Assembly (NCBI RefSeq): GCF_014596915.1
Contig: NZ_JACVWU010000006.1
Coordinates: 248,001-312,000, forward strand
Origin: Streptomyces sp. TRM68416
GTDB lineage: Bacteria > Actinomycetota > Actinomycetes > Streptomycetales > Streptomycetaceae
DNA length: 64,000 bases
Reading direction: 5' to 3'
Shown here: positions 40,726 through 49,221 of the stretch, piece by piece
How the letters are laid out: each line of letters starts with the position of its first letter
Numbering within the stretch: position 1 is the first letter of the stretch
Position numbers and translations under genes: made by a program
Notes under the pieces: model-generated
What the model saw: the letters and a program-made list of their open reading frames with translations, nothing else
What the model was told of the DNA's origin: nothing
Databases searched by the model: none

Positions 40726-41709
40726 ATGGACTCCGCCTCCACCCCTTCCTGGTGGCTCTACCGGGGCACGGGCGTGCCGCTCGACCCCGCCGAACGCGAC
40801 CGCAGATGGCCCGCACCGCCGCCCTGGCGCACGTACGCCGGAGTCCCCGACGAGTCCGCCGCACGGCCGCCGGACACGGCGGGCACCAGGGTCCTCGGCG
40901 CCGTGGGGGGCTCCGTGGCGGCCGATCCCGAGGAGGTACTGCGGGTCAACACCGCGCTGTTCCTGCGCCGGCCGCTGCTGGTGGCGGGCGAACCGGGCTC
41001 GGGCAAGTCCGCGCTGGCCCACCGGATCGCCCGGGAGCTCGGCCTGGGCCCGGTGCTGCGCTGGCGGATCACCGGAGGCAGCACCCTCGGCGAGGGACTC
41101 TACGTCGCCGCCGGGCCCGGGGTGGTACGGCTCGGGCCGCTGGGTACCGCCCTGCTGCCCCGTCGGCTGCCGCGCGTGATCCTGGCCGACGACCTCGACC
41201 GAAGCGGGTTCGACCTGCCCGACGAGCTGCTGGGCGTCCTGGAGGACGGCGAGTTCGCCGTACCCGAACTCCTGGGCGCCGGCGCGGCGGACGGCTCGGG
41301 CGTCCTCGTCCACACCTGCGAGCCGGGCGTCACGGCGACGGTCCGCGAAGCCGTCGTACGCTGCCACGAGCCGCCTCTGCTCATCGCCACGACCGGCGGG
41401 GAGCGGGATCTGCCGGCCTCCTTCCTGCGCCGCTGCGTCACGCTCGATCTGCCGCGGATGACGTCGGAGCGGCTCGCCGCCCTGGCCCGCAGCCGGTTCC
41501 CGGCGCTCGCCGGGGAGCAGGGCCCGCTCCTGGACGCCCTGCTGGACCGTGCCGCCCGTGATCCCGGTTCCGGACCGGTGGCCGAACGGCTCCTGAACGC
41601 ACTGCACTTGGTGCGGGCGGGTGCGCTCGGCGGAACCTGGGAAGGAGAGGAGCAAGGGCAGGCGGCTCTCGACGCCGTCTGGCGCTGGGCTGCCGTGGAG
41701 GGGCCATGA
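40726..41709 (+). CDS. MoxR-like AAA+ ATPase
   Basis: A 327-residue AAA+ ATPase. Walker A is AGEPGSGKSALA (about 85-96) after VNTALFLRRPLLV. Walker B is RVILADDLDRSGFDLPDELL near 150, sensor 1 is LLIATTGGERDLPASFLRRC near 225, and an Arg finger candidate is in FLRRC. The N-terminal ~60 residues contain a WWLYRGTG motif that I recall from MoxR proteins of VMAP systems. It should act as a conformational chaperone or switch for the partner proteins. It has AGGGAGG before its ATG, and its stop overlaps the next start (ATGA). Confidence 0.85.
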   Translation: MDSASTPSWWLYRGTGVPLDPAERDRRWPAPPPWRTYAGVPDESAARPPDTAGTRVLGAVGGSVAADPEEVLRVNTALFLRRPLLVAGEPGSGKSALAHRIARELGLGPVLRWRITGGSTLGEGLYVAAGPGVVRLGPLGTALLPRRLPRVILADDLDRSGFDLPDELLGVLEDGEFAVPELLGAGAADGSGVLVHTCEPGVTATVREAVVRCHEPPLLIATTGGERDLPASFLRRCVTLDLPRMTSERLAALARSRFPALAGEQGPLLDALLDRAARDPGSGPVAERLLNALHLVRAGALGGTWEGEEQGQAALDAVWRWAAVEGP

Positions 41710-44700
41710 AGTCCTTCGACGGCCGGGACGGCGCCGAGGGGAGCAGCGGGCCGAGGGCACCCTGGGCGGCCCCCGGACGCTGGACCGACATCACCGACCC
41801 GCACGGCACGCTGCGGGCGCTGCACCTGCTGCGCGGCCTGCCCGGGAGCGGCGTCCGGGACGTGGTGGTGGCCGTTGACGCCGATCCCGGTATGGCGGTC
41901 TGGCGGGAGACCGTGGCGGAGTTCACCGAACTGCTGCGGCGCTCGCGGGCGTTCCGCCGGGTGGACCGGCGCGAGCTGCGACCGGGGCAGGACGTGCCGC
42001 CGCGCGGCTGCGCGGCGCCCTCGAGCCGCTCGCGGCGGCTGGTGCTGGTGATCACCGACGGCAACGCGCCGGGCTGGCGGACCGGCGCCCTGGGACACGT
42101 CCTGCACCGGTGGGCGCAGACGACCACGCTGGCCGTGCTGCACCTGCTGCCGTATCAGTCCTGGCCCGAGGCCGGTATCCCGACCTGGCCGCTGTCGCTG
42201 CGAGCGGCGGGCCCCGGTGTGCCCAACCGCCGGCTCGACACACAGCCACGCGGAGTGGGGCTGGGAACACCCGGGGATCCGGCCGGTGCGGCCCCGTATC
42301 TGCCCGTACCGGTACTGGAGTTGGCGCCCCGCAGCCTGGCGGCGTGGGCGCGGCTGGTCGCCGGACCGCGGGGGCCGTGGATCCGGCTGCCGCTGACGTT
42401 CGCCGCCCCGGTCCCGGGCGGAGTGCCCGTGGCGCCGTCCCCGGTGTCCGGCCGGCCGGGGGCAGCCGAGCGCGTCGCGGCGTTCCGCCGCTCGGTCTCC
42501 CCCGACGTCTCCGTCCTCGCCACCCTGCTCGCCGCGACGCCGCTCGCGGTACCGCTGGTGCGGCGGGTCCTGACGGTCCTTCGGCCCGGGGCGCGGATCT
42601 CCGACTTCGTCCAGTTGCTCACCCACGGCCTGGTCCACCCCACCGCCGCGCCGTCCGTCACCGGGCCCCGCATCGCCCACGAGTCCGAGCCGGGCGTACG
42701 AGGAGAGCCACCGGCCGCCGCACCGTCGCCGTCCACCGCTGTCAACGGCCTCCGCATCGCCGACGACTGCGCGCCGGACGCACGAGGAGAGCCGCGGACC
42801 GCGCCGCCGTCCCCCATCCTCATCGGCCCGCGCATCGCCTACGAGTTCGAGCCGGGTGTCCGGGGAGAGCTGCTGGCCGCTGGGCGGACGGAGGATCTGC
42901 GCCGGGTCGTGGACGTGGTCGGCGAGGCGCTCGGGCCGGTGGCCGAGAGGCTCTGGCGGGTCCCCGGACTGCTCGCGGGCGAGGACACCGGCGGGCCCCG
43001 TCCCCTGGACGCGGAGACCCGCGCCTGGGCCGAGGCCGAAATCGCCGTACTGCAGGCCCTGTCAGGCCCCTACGCCGTCCGCGCGCGGGAGTTGGAGCGC
43101 GCGGTCGAGGAGTCCCGCGCCCCGGTCCGCGGGCGCACCCCGACCCCACCCCCTATGCACCTCCGGAAGCGGGAGGACCTGGTGAACGAGCCGAGCACAG
43201 GACCCGAGCCGAGCAGCGACGTCCCGCCCGGCGGGCCCGGACCGGTCGGCACCGCCGGTCCGCGCCGCCCGCCCCCCGGTCCCGAGGGCCGGGGCGGTAC
43301 CCGCGGCACGCCGGCCGTCTGGGGCAACGTACCGCCGCGCAACCCCAACTTCACCGGCCGGGAAGACCTGTTGGAGGCGCTGCACCGGCGGCTGCGGCGG
43401 GAGAAGGCGACGGCGGTGCTGCCCAACGCCCTGCACGGCATGGGCGGCGTCGGCAAGTCCCTGCTCGCGGTCGAGTACCTGTACCAGCACCTCGGAGACT
43501 ACGACGTCGTCTGGTGGATCTCCGCGGAACGCACCACCCAGATCGCGCTGTCCCTGGTGGAACTGGCGCCCCGCCTCGGTCTTGAGGCGAGCAGCGAGGC
43601 CACCTGGTCGGTGGCTGCCGTTCTGGAGGCGCTGCGCCGCGGCGAGCCCTACGACAACTGGCTGTTGGTCTTCGACAACGCCGACAGCCCCGAGAGCGTG
43701 CGCCCCTACTTCCCCTCCGGAGGGCCGGGCAACATCCTCATCACCTCGCGCAATCCGCAGTGGGCGAGCGTGGCCCAGCCGCTGGAGGTCGACGTGTTCC
43801 GGCGCGAGGAGAGCGTGGCCCTGCTGCGCCGGCGCGGCCCGGAGATCAGCGACGACGAGGCCGACCGGCTCGCCGACGCCCTCGGGGACCTGCCCCTGGC
43901 GATCGAGCAGGCCGCCGCCTGGCGGGCCGAGACGGGCATGCCCGCGGACGAATACCTGCGCCTGCTGGACGAGAAGCAGGTGGACCTGCTGGGACTTGCG
44001 GCCCCGCTCGACTACCAGCTGCCGGTCATCGCGGCCTGGAACGTCTCCCTGGACCAGTTGGAGGCGAAGAACCCGGCCGCGATGCAGCTGTTGCAGATCT
44101 GCGCGTTCTGCGCGCCGGAGCCGATCTCGCGCACCCTGTTCGCCGGCCGCCCCGGTGGTTCCATCGCGCCCCAGCTGGACGCGGTGCTGCGGGACCCGAT
44201 CCGGCTGGGCCAGGCCATCCGGGAGATCGGCCGGTACTCGCTGGCCCGCTTCGACTACCGCACCAACTCCATCCAGATGCACCGGCTGGTGCAGGCGGCG
44301 CTCATCTCCCGGATGACGGAGACCGAGCAGCAGCGCATGCGCGCCGGTACCCATCTGCTGCTCTCCGCCAACGATCCCAACGACCCGCACAATGTCAGCC
44401 ACTGGCCGCGCTACGGCGAGCTGTACGCGCACCTGCTCGTCTCCGAGGCTTTCCGCTCCACGGACCCGTGGGTGCGGGCACTCATCGTCAACGAGGTGCG
44501 GTACCTGTTCCGTTGGGGCAACTTCGATGCCGCGCTGCATCTCGCGCAGTCCGCCTACGGCTGCTGGCGCCAGGACGGCGGCGAGGACGACGCACAGACC
44601 CTGGAGGTCTCCCGGTGGCTGGGGTTCGTGCTGTTCAGCATGGGCCGCTACACGGAGGCGGCCGAGGTCAACGACCGGGTCCTGGACGCCTACCGGCGCA

Positions 44701-45794
44701 CGGTCGGCGAGGACCACGAGGACACGCTGGACGCGCTGGGGAACGTGGCCATCGACGAGCGGGTCAAGGGCAACTTCGCGGCGGCCGGGCAGCTCTCCGA
44801 GTCGGTGCACCAGCGGTATCTGCGGCTGCTCGGCCCCAACGACCCCGAGACCCTGCGCGCGGCCCACAACGTGGGCGTCAGCCTCCGGCTCACCGGGGAC
44901 TTCGCCCGCGCCCGGCAACTCGACGAGGAGACCCTGCACAGCAAGACCCAGATCTACGGCCAGGACCATGTGGTGAGCCTGGTGACCTGGCTCGGGCTCA
45001 TCCTGGACATCCGGGAGCTGGGCGACTACCTCGCTTCCCTCACCTACCAGCGGGAGCTGACCGATCAGGCGGGCCGGCTGCTCGGCCACGACAACCCGTT
45101 CACGCTCTCCACGCACCGCCATCTGGCGGTGGCGCTGCGGAAGGCGGGCCGGCACGACGAGGCGCGGGCCACCGCCGAGCGCGCCCGCGCGGACCTGGTG
45201 CGCCGCTACGGCGAGGGCAACCCCGGGTCCATGGCGTCGACGCTGGAGCTGACGATCGACCTGCGGCACGCGGGCGAACTCGACACGGCCCGGAGACTCG
45301 GCGCACAGATCCACCGCCAGTACGCCGCGACCTACGGCCCGACGCATCCGCACACCCTGTCGGCCGAGGTCGACCTGGCCATCACGCACCGGCTCATCGG
45401 CGACGCCGACGTGGCGCGCACCATCGACGAGCGGGTGCTGGCGGACTTCGGCCGGGTCCTCGGGCAGGAGCATCCCTCGTCCCTGGTGTGCGCGACCAAC
45501 CTGGCCAGCGATCTGTACGCGCTGGGCGAGTACGCGGCGGCGCTGGAGCTGGACGAGCGGACCCTGGCGCTCTCCACGAGCGTGCTCGGGGCTGACCACC
45601 CGTCGACACTGGCCTGTGCCGCCAACCTTCCGCTGGACCTGCGGGCGCTGGGCCGGCGCGAGGAGGCGGAGCGCCGGCACAGTTCGACGGCGGAGCGGCT
45701 GAACCGTGCGCTGGGGGCGGATCATCCCGCCGTGCGTCAGGCGGTGGACTGGGAGCACCGGGCGGACTGCGACATCGATCCGCTGCCGCTGTGA
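41706..45794 (+). CDS. SAV_2336-like/vWA-like, NB-ARC STAND NTPase, TPR fusion protein
   Basis: A 1362-residue STAND protein. Residues about 30-470 match SAV_2336-type N-terminal domains and look like a degenerate vWA fold, with VVVAVDADPGM (Asp58, Asp60 at the MIDAS-like loop) and LVLVITDG (117-119). A Pro-rich linker carries a triplicated ~27-aa segment. The NB-ARC ATPase (about 540-790) has P-loop GMGGVGKS near 577, Walker B WLLVFDNAD, sensor ILITSRN and GDLPLAI. From about 900 to 1340 are ~10 TPR repeats of the 42-residue type (RTVGEDHEDTLDALGNVA). I recall TPR proteins of this kind from FxSxx-COOH peptide systems (FxsT-like). It should sense a ligand with the TPRs and oligomerise on ATP binding. 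Confidence 0.85.
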   Translation: MKSFDGRDGAEGSSGPRAPWAAPGRWTDITDPHGTLRALHLLRGLPGSGVRDVVVAVDADPGMAVWRETVAEFTELLRRSRAFRRVDRRELRPGQDVPPRGCAAPSSRSRRLVLVITDGNAPGWRTGALGHVLHRWAQTTTLAVLHLLPYQSWPEAGIPTWPLSLRAAGPGVPNRRLDTQPRGVGLGTPGDPAGAAPYLPVPVLELAPRSLAAWARLVAGPRGPWIRLPLTFAAPVPGGVPVAPSPVSGRPGAAERVAAFRRSVSPDVSVLATLLAATPLAVPLVRRVLTVLRPGARISDFVQLLTHGLVHPTAAPSVTGPRIAHESEPGVRGEPPAAAPSPSTAVNGLRIADDCAPDARGEPRTAPPSPILIGPRIAYEFEPGVRGELLAAGRTEDLRRVVDVVGEALGPVAERLWRVPGLLAGEDTGGPRPLDAETRAWAEAEIAVLQALSGPYAVRARELERAVEESRAPVRGRTPTPPPMHLRKREDLVNEPSTGPEPSSDVPPGGPGPVGTAGPRRPPPGPEGRGGTRGTPAVWGNVPPRNPNFTGREDLLEALHRRLRREKATAVLPNALHGMGGVGKSLLAVEYLYQHLGDYDVVWWISAERTTQIALSLVELAPRLGLEASSEATWSVAAVLEALRRGEPYDNWLLVFDNADSPESVRPYFPSGGPGNILITSRNPQWASVAQPLEVDVFRREESVALLRRRGPEISDDEADRLADALGDLPLAIEQAAAWRAETGMPADEYLRLLDEKQVDLLGLAAPLDYQLPVIAAWNVSLDQLEAKNPAAMQLLQICAFCAPEPISRTLFAGRPGGSIAPQLDAVLRDPIRLGQAIREIGRYSLARFDYRTNSIQMHRLVQAALISRMTETEQQRMRAGTHLLLSANDPNDPHNVSHWPRYGELYAHLLVSEAFRSTDPWVRALIVNEVRYLFRWGNFDAALHLAQSAYGCWRQDGGEDDAQTLEVSRWLGFVLFSMGRYTEAAEVNDRVLDAYRRTVGEDHEDTLDALGNVAIDERVKGNFAAAGQLSESVHQRYLRLLGPNDPETLRAAHNVGVSLRLTGDFARARQLDEETLHSKTQIYGQDHVVSLVTWLGLILDIRELGDYLASLTYQRELTDQAGRLLGHDNPFTLSTHRHLAVALRKAGRHDEARATAERARADLVRRYGEGNPGSMASTLELTIDLRHAGELDTARRLGAQIHRQYAATYGPTHPHTLSAEVDLAITHRLIGDADVARTIDERVLADFGRVLGQEHPSSLVCATNLASDLYALGEYAAALELDERTLALSTSVLGADHPSTLACAANLPLDLRALGRREEAERRHSSTAERLNRALGADHPAVRQAVDWEHRADCDIDPLPL
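42663..42900 (+). repeat. in-frame triplication inside the NB-ARC/TPR gene
   Basis: Three related segments begin at 42663, 42747 and 42825 (84 and 78 nt apart). They encode GPRIAHESEPGVRGE, GLRIADDCAPDARGE and GPRIAYEFEPGVRGE. The third copy joins the conserved domain; the others are diverged duplicates in the same frame. Confidence 0.85.
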
Positions 45795-47710
45795 GCGTCG
45801 GCCGGTGAGCCGTCGCCGTTCCAGGCCCGGGCGAGCCACTCGGCCAGTTCGGCCGGTGGGACGGCCTGTCCGGAACGCCGGGTGACGGCCCGGGAGACGG
45901 CCCGCAGCAGTTCGGGCCGTTCCCCGAGCGCGCGGTGCCGGTCGGCGAGGAGCAGCCCGAGTCCGCCCCAGGAGCCGGGCCGGGTGGCGGTCTGACGGGC
46001 GTACAGGGCCCGGGCCTCCGCCAGGTCGCCCGCCACGTGGGCCAGGTCGGCGGGTGTGACGCCCTTCAGATGGTTCACGGCCGCGGGGTCGGTGGTTCGG
46101 GCGGCGGAGAAGGCCGGGGGGTCCGCGATGCTCAGCCGGACCAGGTGGGCGAAGACGTCGAGTCGGCAGCCGTCGGGATCGGTGCGTACGGTTCCGTCCG
46201 CGACGGTCCGCGGTGGGGGGCCGCCGCTGAGCCAGGAGTCGGCGGTGGCGCGTACCGTCTCCTCGTCGGGCACGACGTGGTGGGCGCGCCAGGCGGCCCG
46301 CTGGTGGGCCGCGGCCCGTTCGGCCAGGAGCAGGGCCGACTCGGGAAGCGTGCGGTCGTCCCAGGAGCGGAGGTCGGCGAGCAGGCCCCGCACGAGCTTC
46401 CGGCCGGTCGCCGTGAGGGCCGGGTGGGTGTCGAGGGTCTCCAGGGTGGTCCGGGCCTGACGGCGCCACAGGGCGAACTCGAACCGGGCGCGTTCGCGGG
46501 CGCTGCCGGTGTCGCGGGCGCAGCGGGTCCGCCAGAACCGCGCCACGCCGGAGAAGGCGAACGCCCCGTGCAGGATGCCGGTCAGCGGCCTGGGGTCGTC
46601 GCGCCAGGGTGCGTGGAACAGGTCGGCGCAGTCCTCGGTCAGCGGTGCGAGGTGCATCAGGCCGTTGAGCAGTGTGTGCCGGAACTCGTGCACGAGGGTC
46701 ACGGCGAGTTCGGCGGTGGCCTCCTGCTCCGGCACGCCGGGGTCCGGCGCCGAGAGCATCACGCAGCCGAAGGCCTCGGAGGCCGAGGCGCTGCGCGGGC
46801 GGAACCGCTCGCCCGGCGGCAGGGGGACGAGGGAGAGCAGTCCGGCGGCGAGCGCCTCCGCGCTCTCGCGGTGGTCCTCGACGAGCAGCGTCCACGCCCG
46901 GTCGAGCCCGAGCTGCCAGCGCCGCAGCTCCGCCTCGTCGAGGCGGGCCGGTCCCGCCGTACCCGCGATGACCGGGTAGAGCGCCAGGTCGTCGACGGTG
47001 AGGGTGAGGACGAGGCCCCGGTGACGGGTGGTCAGGCGGCGTACGGCGGACCAGTTCTCGGTGTCCGTGGTGGCGTCGGCCGGTACGTCCACGGTGTGTC
47101 CGCCGTCCATGCCGACCCTGGTGGCGCCGCCGTGCGCGCTGACCTCGGCCAGGGCCCACGGTTCGCGCGTGCCGCACGAGGCCTGCCCGAGGCAGGGCAG
47201 GAGTACGGTGCCGGCGCGGGCCGGGACCGGCATCCGGAAGTCGAGACCGGCGAGGACGGCACCGGAGGCGGCCAGGGCGTGCAGTCGGCCCACGTCGGTC
47301 CACAAGGGAGCGTCGTCGTCCGCGGAGCCGCGCAGCCTGCGCAGCACATGGGCGGCCCAGAGGCCTACCTGGGGGTCCATCAGCAGACGGCGCACCGCGG
47401 CCGGGTGGCGGCGCTGGGCCCGTGCGAGCAGTTGCCAGGCCTCCCCCACCGGCGGCAGGGCACCGGCCGCGGCCGGGCGGGCGGCGGCCTCGTCGACCAG
47501 CAGTCGCAGCAGCAGGAGGCGTCGGCTGTACTCGGCGTCGAGGAGCACACGCGTCACCTCCGCCCGTTCCCCGGCCGAGCACAGGAGTTCGAGGCAGGCG
47601 TGATCGAGACGGTGATGTCTCATGGGGTGGTCCGCCGGTCCGGACGGCTCCTCAAAGCCGCCGGACCCCGCTGCCGCCTCGGCTCTGCCTTCTTCGACTG
47701 ACGTGCGCAC
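45737..47710 (-). CDS. HExxH-motif putative peptide beta-hydroxylase
   Basis: A protein of about 657 residues with the motif HEFRH at about 341-345 in the context AELAVTLVHEFRHTLLNGLM, followed by LTEDCADLFHAPWRDDPRPL, then TGILHGAFAFSGVARFWR. This is the layout of the HExxH peptide-modification family, described as alpha-ketoglutarate-dependent peptide beta-hydroxylases and also found fused to FxsB radical SAM proteins. No radical SAM domain (CxxxCxxC) is present. The candidate substrate is the 60-aa peptide encoded just upstream. The GTG at 47710 is used because GGTGAGG precedes it; GTG 47728 and ATG 47623 are alternatives. Its 3' end overlaps the convergent TPR gene by 58 nt. Confidence 0.8.
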   Translation of the reverse strand: MRTSVEEGRAEAAAGSGGFEEPSGPADHPMRHHRLDHACLELLCSAGERAEVTRVLLDAEYSRRLLLLRLLVDEAAARPAAAGALPPVGEAWQLLARAQRRHPAAVRRLLMDPQVGLWAAHVLRRLRGSADDDAPLWTDVGRLHALAASGAVLAGLDFRMPVPARAGTVLLPCLGQASCGTREPWALAEVSAHGGATRVGMDGGHTVDVPADATTDTENWSAVRRLTTRHRGLVLTLTVDDLALYPVIAGTAGPARLDEAELRRWQLGLDRAWTLLVEDHRESAEALAAGLLSLVPLPPGERFRPRSASASEAFGCVMLSAPDPGVPEQEATAELAVTLVHEFRHTLLNGLMHLAPLTEDCADLFHAPWRDDPRPLTGILHGAFAFSGVARFWRTRCARDTGSARERARFEFALWRRQARTTLETLDTHPALTATGRKLVRGLLADLRSWDDRTLPESALLLAERAAAHQRAAWRAHHVVPDEETVRATADSWLSGGPPPRTVADGTVRTDPDGCRLDVFAHLVRLSIADPPAFSAARTTDPAAVNHLKGVTPADLAHVAGDLAEARALYARQTATRPGSWGGLGLLLADRHRALGERPELLRAVSRAVTRRSGQAVPPAELAEWLARAWNGDGSPADAHSGSGSMSQSARCSQSTA

Positions 47711-47808
47711 CAACACTTCCTCACCCACGGTGTCCCCGGCCTCGGGCCGCTCGGACCCGACGTGCCGCGCAGACTACCCGCAGGGCGGGGGCGGGAAGCG
47801 TAAGCGGG

Positions 47809-47991
47809 TCAACTGCCTTCGCTGCCGCCGCGGGTACTGAAGGGCCGGTCCACGCTGCTGAGCAGCATGTCCATGGCGGGCCGCAGCGCCGCGGAGCTGA
47901 CCTGGGGCAGATCGTCCAGTGTCAGGTGCGACAGACAGGGCAGCCAGGAGTCGACACCAGCGGGCTCTGCCGCATCACGGGGTTCACGCAT
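47809..47991 (-). CDS. 60-aa peptide, candidate RiPP precursor (FxSxx/FxsA-like)
   Basis: A 60-residue peptide between the caspase-like and HExxH genes, all on the minus strand. Its middle, LPCLSHLTLDDLPQVSSAAL, then RPAMDMLL, resembles the leader of FxSxx-COOH peptides (L-P-x-L-x-x-x-x-L-x-x-L and a later A-L-R helix). The C-terminus reads VDRPFSTRGGSEGS. It holds an F-S-T stretch but not the strict F-x-S-x-x terminus, so either the rule is relaxed here or the tail is longer. Ser, Thr or Asp residues near the end are possible hydroxylation sites. No good SD is seen and starts at 48009, 48024 or 48030 are possible. Precursor status is an inference from position and leader pattern. Confidence 0.55.
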   Translation of the reverse strand: MREPRDAAEPAGVDSWLPCLSHLTLDDLPQVSSAALRPAMDMLLSSVDRPFSTRGGSEGS

Positions 47992-48042
47992 GGGCCGATG
48001 GTAGGCCACGGACGGGGCAAACACAGGCAACCTGCGAGAAGG

Positions 48043-49188
48043 TCAACTTCCCTTGCCGTCAACCGCTTCTGCCGCGTCGTCGATCAGCCGGTGGACCCGC
48101 TCCGCCGCAGGGCTGCCGCCGGCGCACAGCAGCACCGCCTCGCCCAGCTCCCGCAGCGCTCCCGGACGCCGGGCGCAGGTGCGCAGGATGCTGATCGTGT
48201 CGAGGCGGGGGCGGCTGTGCCGGGGGACGGCGGCGCGGACGCCGATTCTGAGCAGGCCCAGGATCTCCTCCCGGCCCTGCGGTTCGACGAACTCCGGGAC
48301 CGCCAGCAGGGCGTCCGTCAGGGCGCGCAGGCGGTCCGGGGTGAGGTCGGTGTCCTGTTCGGGGGCGCGTCCGTCGGGGTGGCCGCGGGACAGGAGCTGG
48401 CCCTCGTCGCCGTCCCAGGTGCGGGACCAGACGTAGGTGGGGGTCTGCTGCGGCCGGCCGGCGGCCCGCAGGTGGGTGAAGCGGTCACGCAGGCGGTCCA
48501 TCACCGCGCCGGGGTCCGGCGGCCAGTCGGTGGTGCCGGCGAGTACGGCCAGTGCCTCCCGGCTGAACAGACCGGTGCGGGAGGGGGTGAGGTTCGCGGC
48601 GGCCTCGCCGGGGCGTACGGCGAAGAGGACGGCCTGGTTGCGCGCGGTCACGGGGCGCGCGGCGCCGTAGTCCTCGTGCGGGAGCAGACGGCGCGCGCGC
48701 CACGGGTCGCGCAGGCTCTGGCAGGCGTCGACGAGCCAGATCTGGCGCGGGTGGCCGGGCACCGAGCGGTAGTACGTCAGCAGCGCGTCGAAGTCGAGGT
48801 TGAGGGGGTCGTGTTCGGTGGCGTCCGCGTAGAGGAGCCGCCGTCGTCCCTCGGCGTCCACCAGGCCGTGGCCGCCCCATACGACCCACAGCAGGTCGCT
48901 GGGTGCCGCCGTGACGGTTCTCAGCAGGGTGCGGTGCACGGTCGCGCGGTCGGCGTTCAGGACGCCGTAGGGCAAGTCGTCCGGTTGGGGGGCGCGTTCG
49001 GGCGGTGCCGAGAGCAGTGCGGTGATGCGGTCGGGCGGCACACCTCGGGACATGAACCACTCGGCGAACCGCAGCGCGTCGGCCACGGGTCCGTCGAGAT
49101 CCCACTTCGGCCCCGCCTCGTAGCGGTCGATGCCCACGACGACGACGGTGCTGCGACGCGGATCGAGCTGCGGAGCCGGTGAGTTCAT
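48043..49188 (-). CDS. caspase-like protease with C-terminal effector-associated domain
   Basis: A 381-residue C14-family protease. The core (about 14-240) has the catalytic His107 in WVVWGGHGLVD and Cys156 in IWLVDACQSLR, spaced as in metacaspase-like proteins. It starts with STVVVVGIDRYEAGP. The C-terminal ~85 residues (about 290-375, LRALTDALLAVPEFVEPQGR, then EEILGLL, and ISILRTCARRPGALRELGEA) form an effector-associated domain. This resembles the N-terminal domain of the VMAP-C protein 8 kb away, so the two probably bind each other. It starts a minus-strand operon with the peptide and HExxH genes. Activation is expected to trigger proteolysis of host or partner proteins. Confidence 0.85.
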   Translation of the reverse strand: MNSPAPQLDPRRSTVVVVGIDRYEAGPKWDLDGPVADALRFAEWFMSRGVPPDRITALLSAPPERAPQPDDLPYGVLNADRATVHRTLLRTVTAAPSDLLWVVWGGHGLVDAEGRRRLLYADATEHDPLNLDFDALLTYYRSVPGHPRQIWLVDACQSLRDPWRARRLLPHEDYGAARPVTARNQAVLFAVRPGEAAANLTPSRTGLFSREALAVLAGTTDWPPDPGAVMDRLRDRFTHLRAAGRPQQTPTYVWSRTWDGDEGQLLSRGHPDGRAPEQDTDLTPDRLRALTDALLAVPEFVEPQGREEILGLLRIGVRAAVPRHSRPRLDTISILRTCARRPGALRELGEAVLLCAGGSPAAERVHRLIDDAAEAVDGKGS

Positions 49189-49221
49189 GCCTTCAGTGTG
49201 CCGCCCGGGGGCGTCAGCGCG

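Noticed and set aside
43062..47582. Minus-strand open frame of 1506 codons across the TPR and HExxH genes
   Set aside because: It is out of frame with the HExxH protein and antisense to NB-ARC/TPR; no recognisable domain, only Arg/Pro/Val-rich text.
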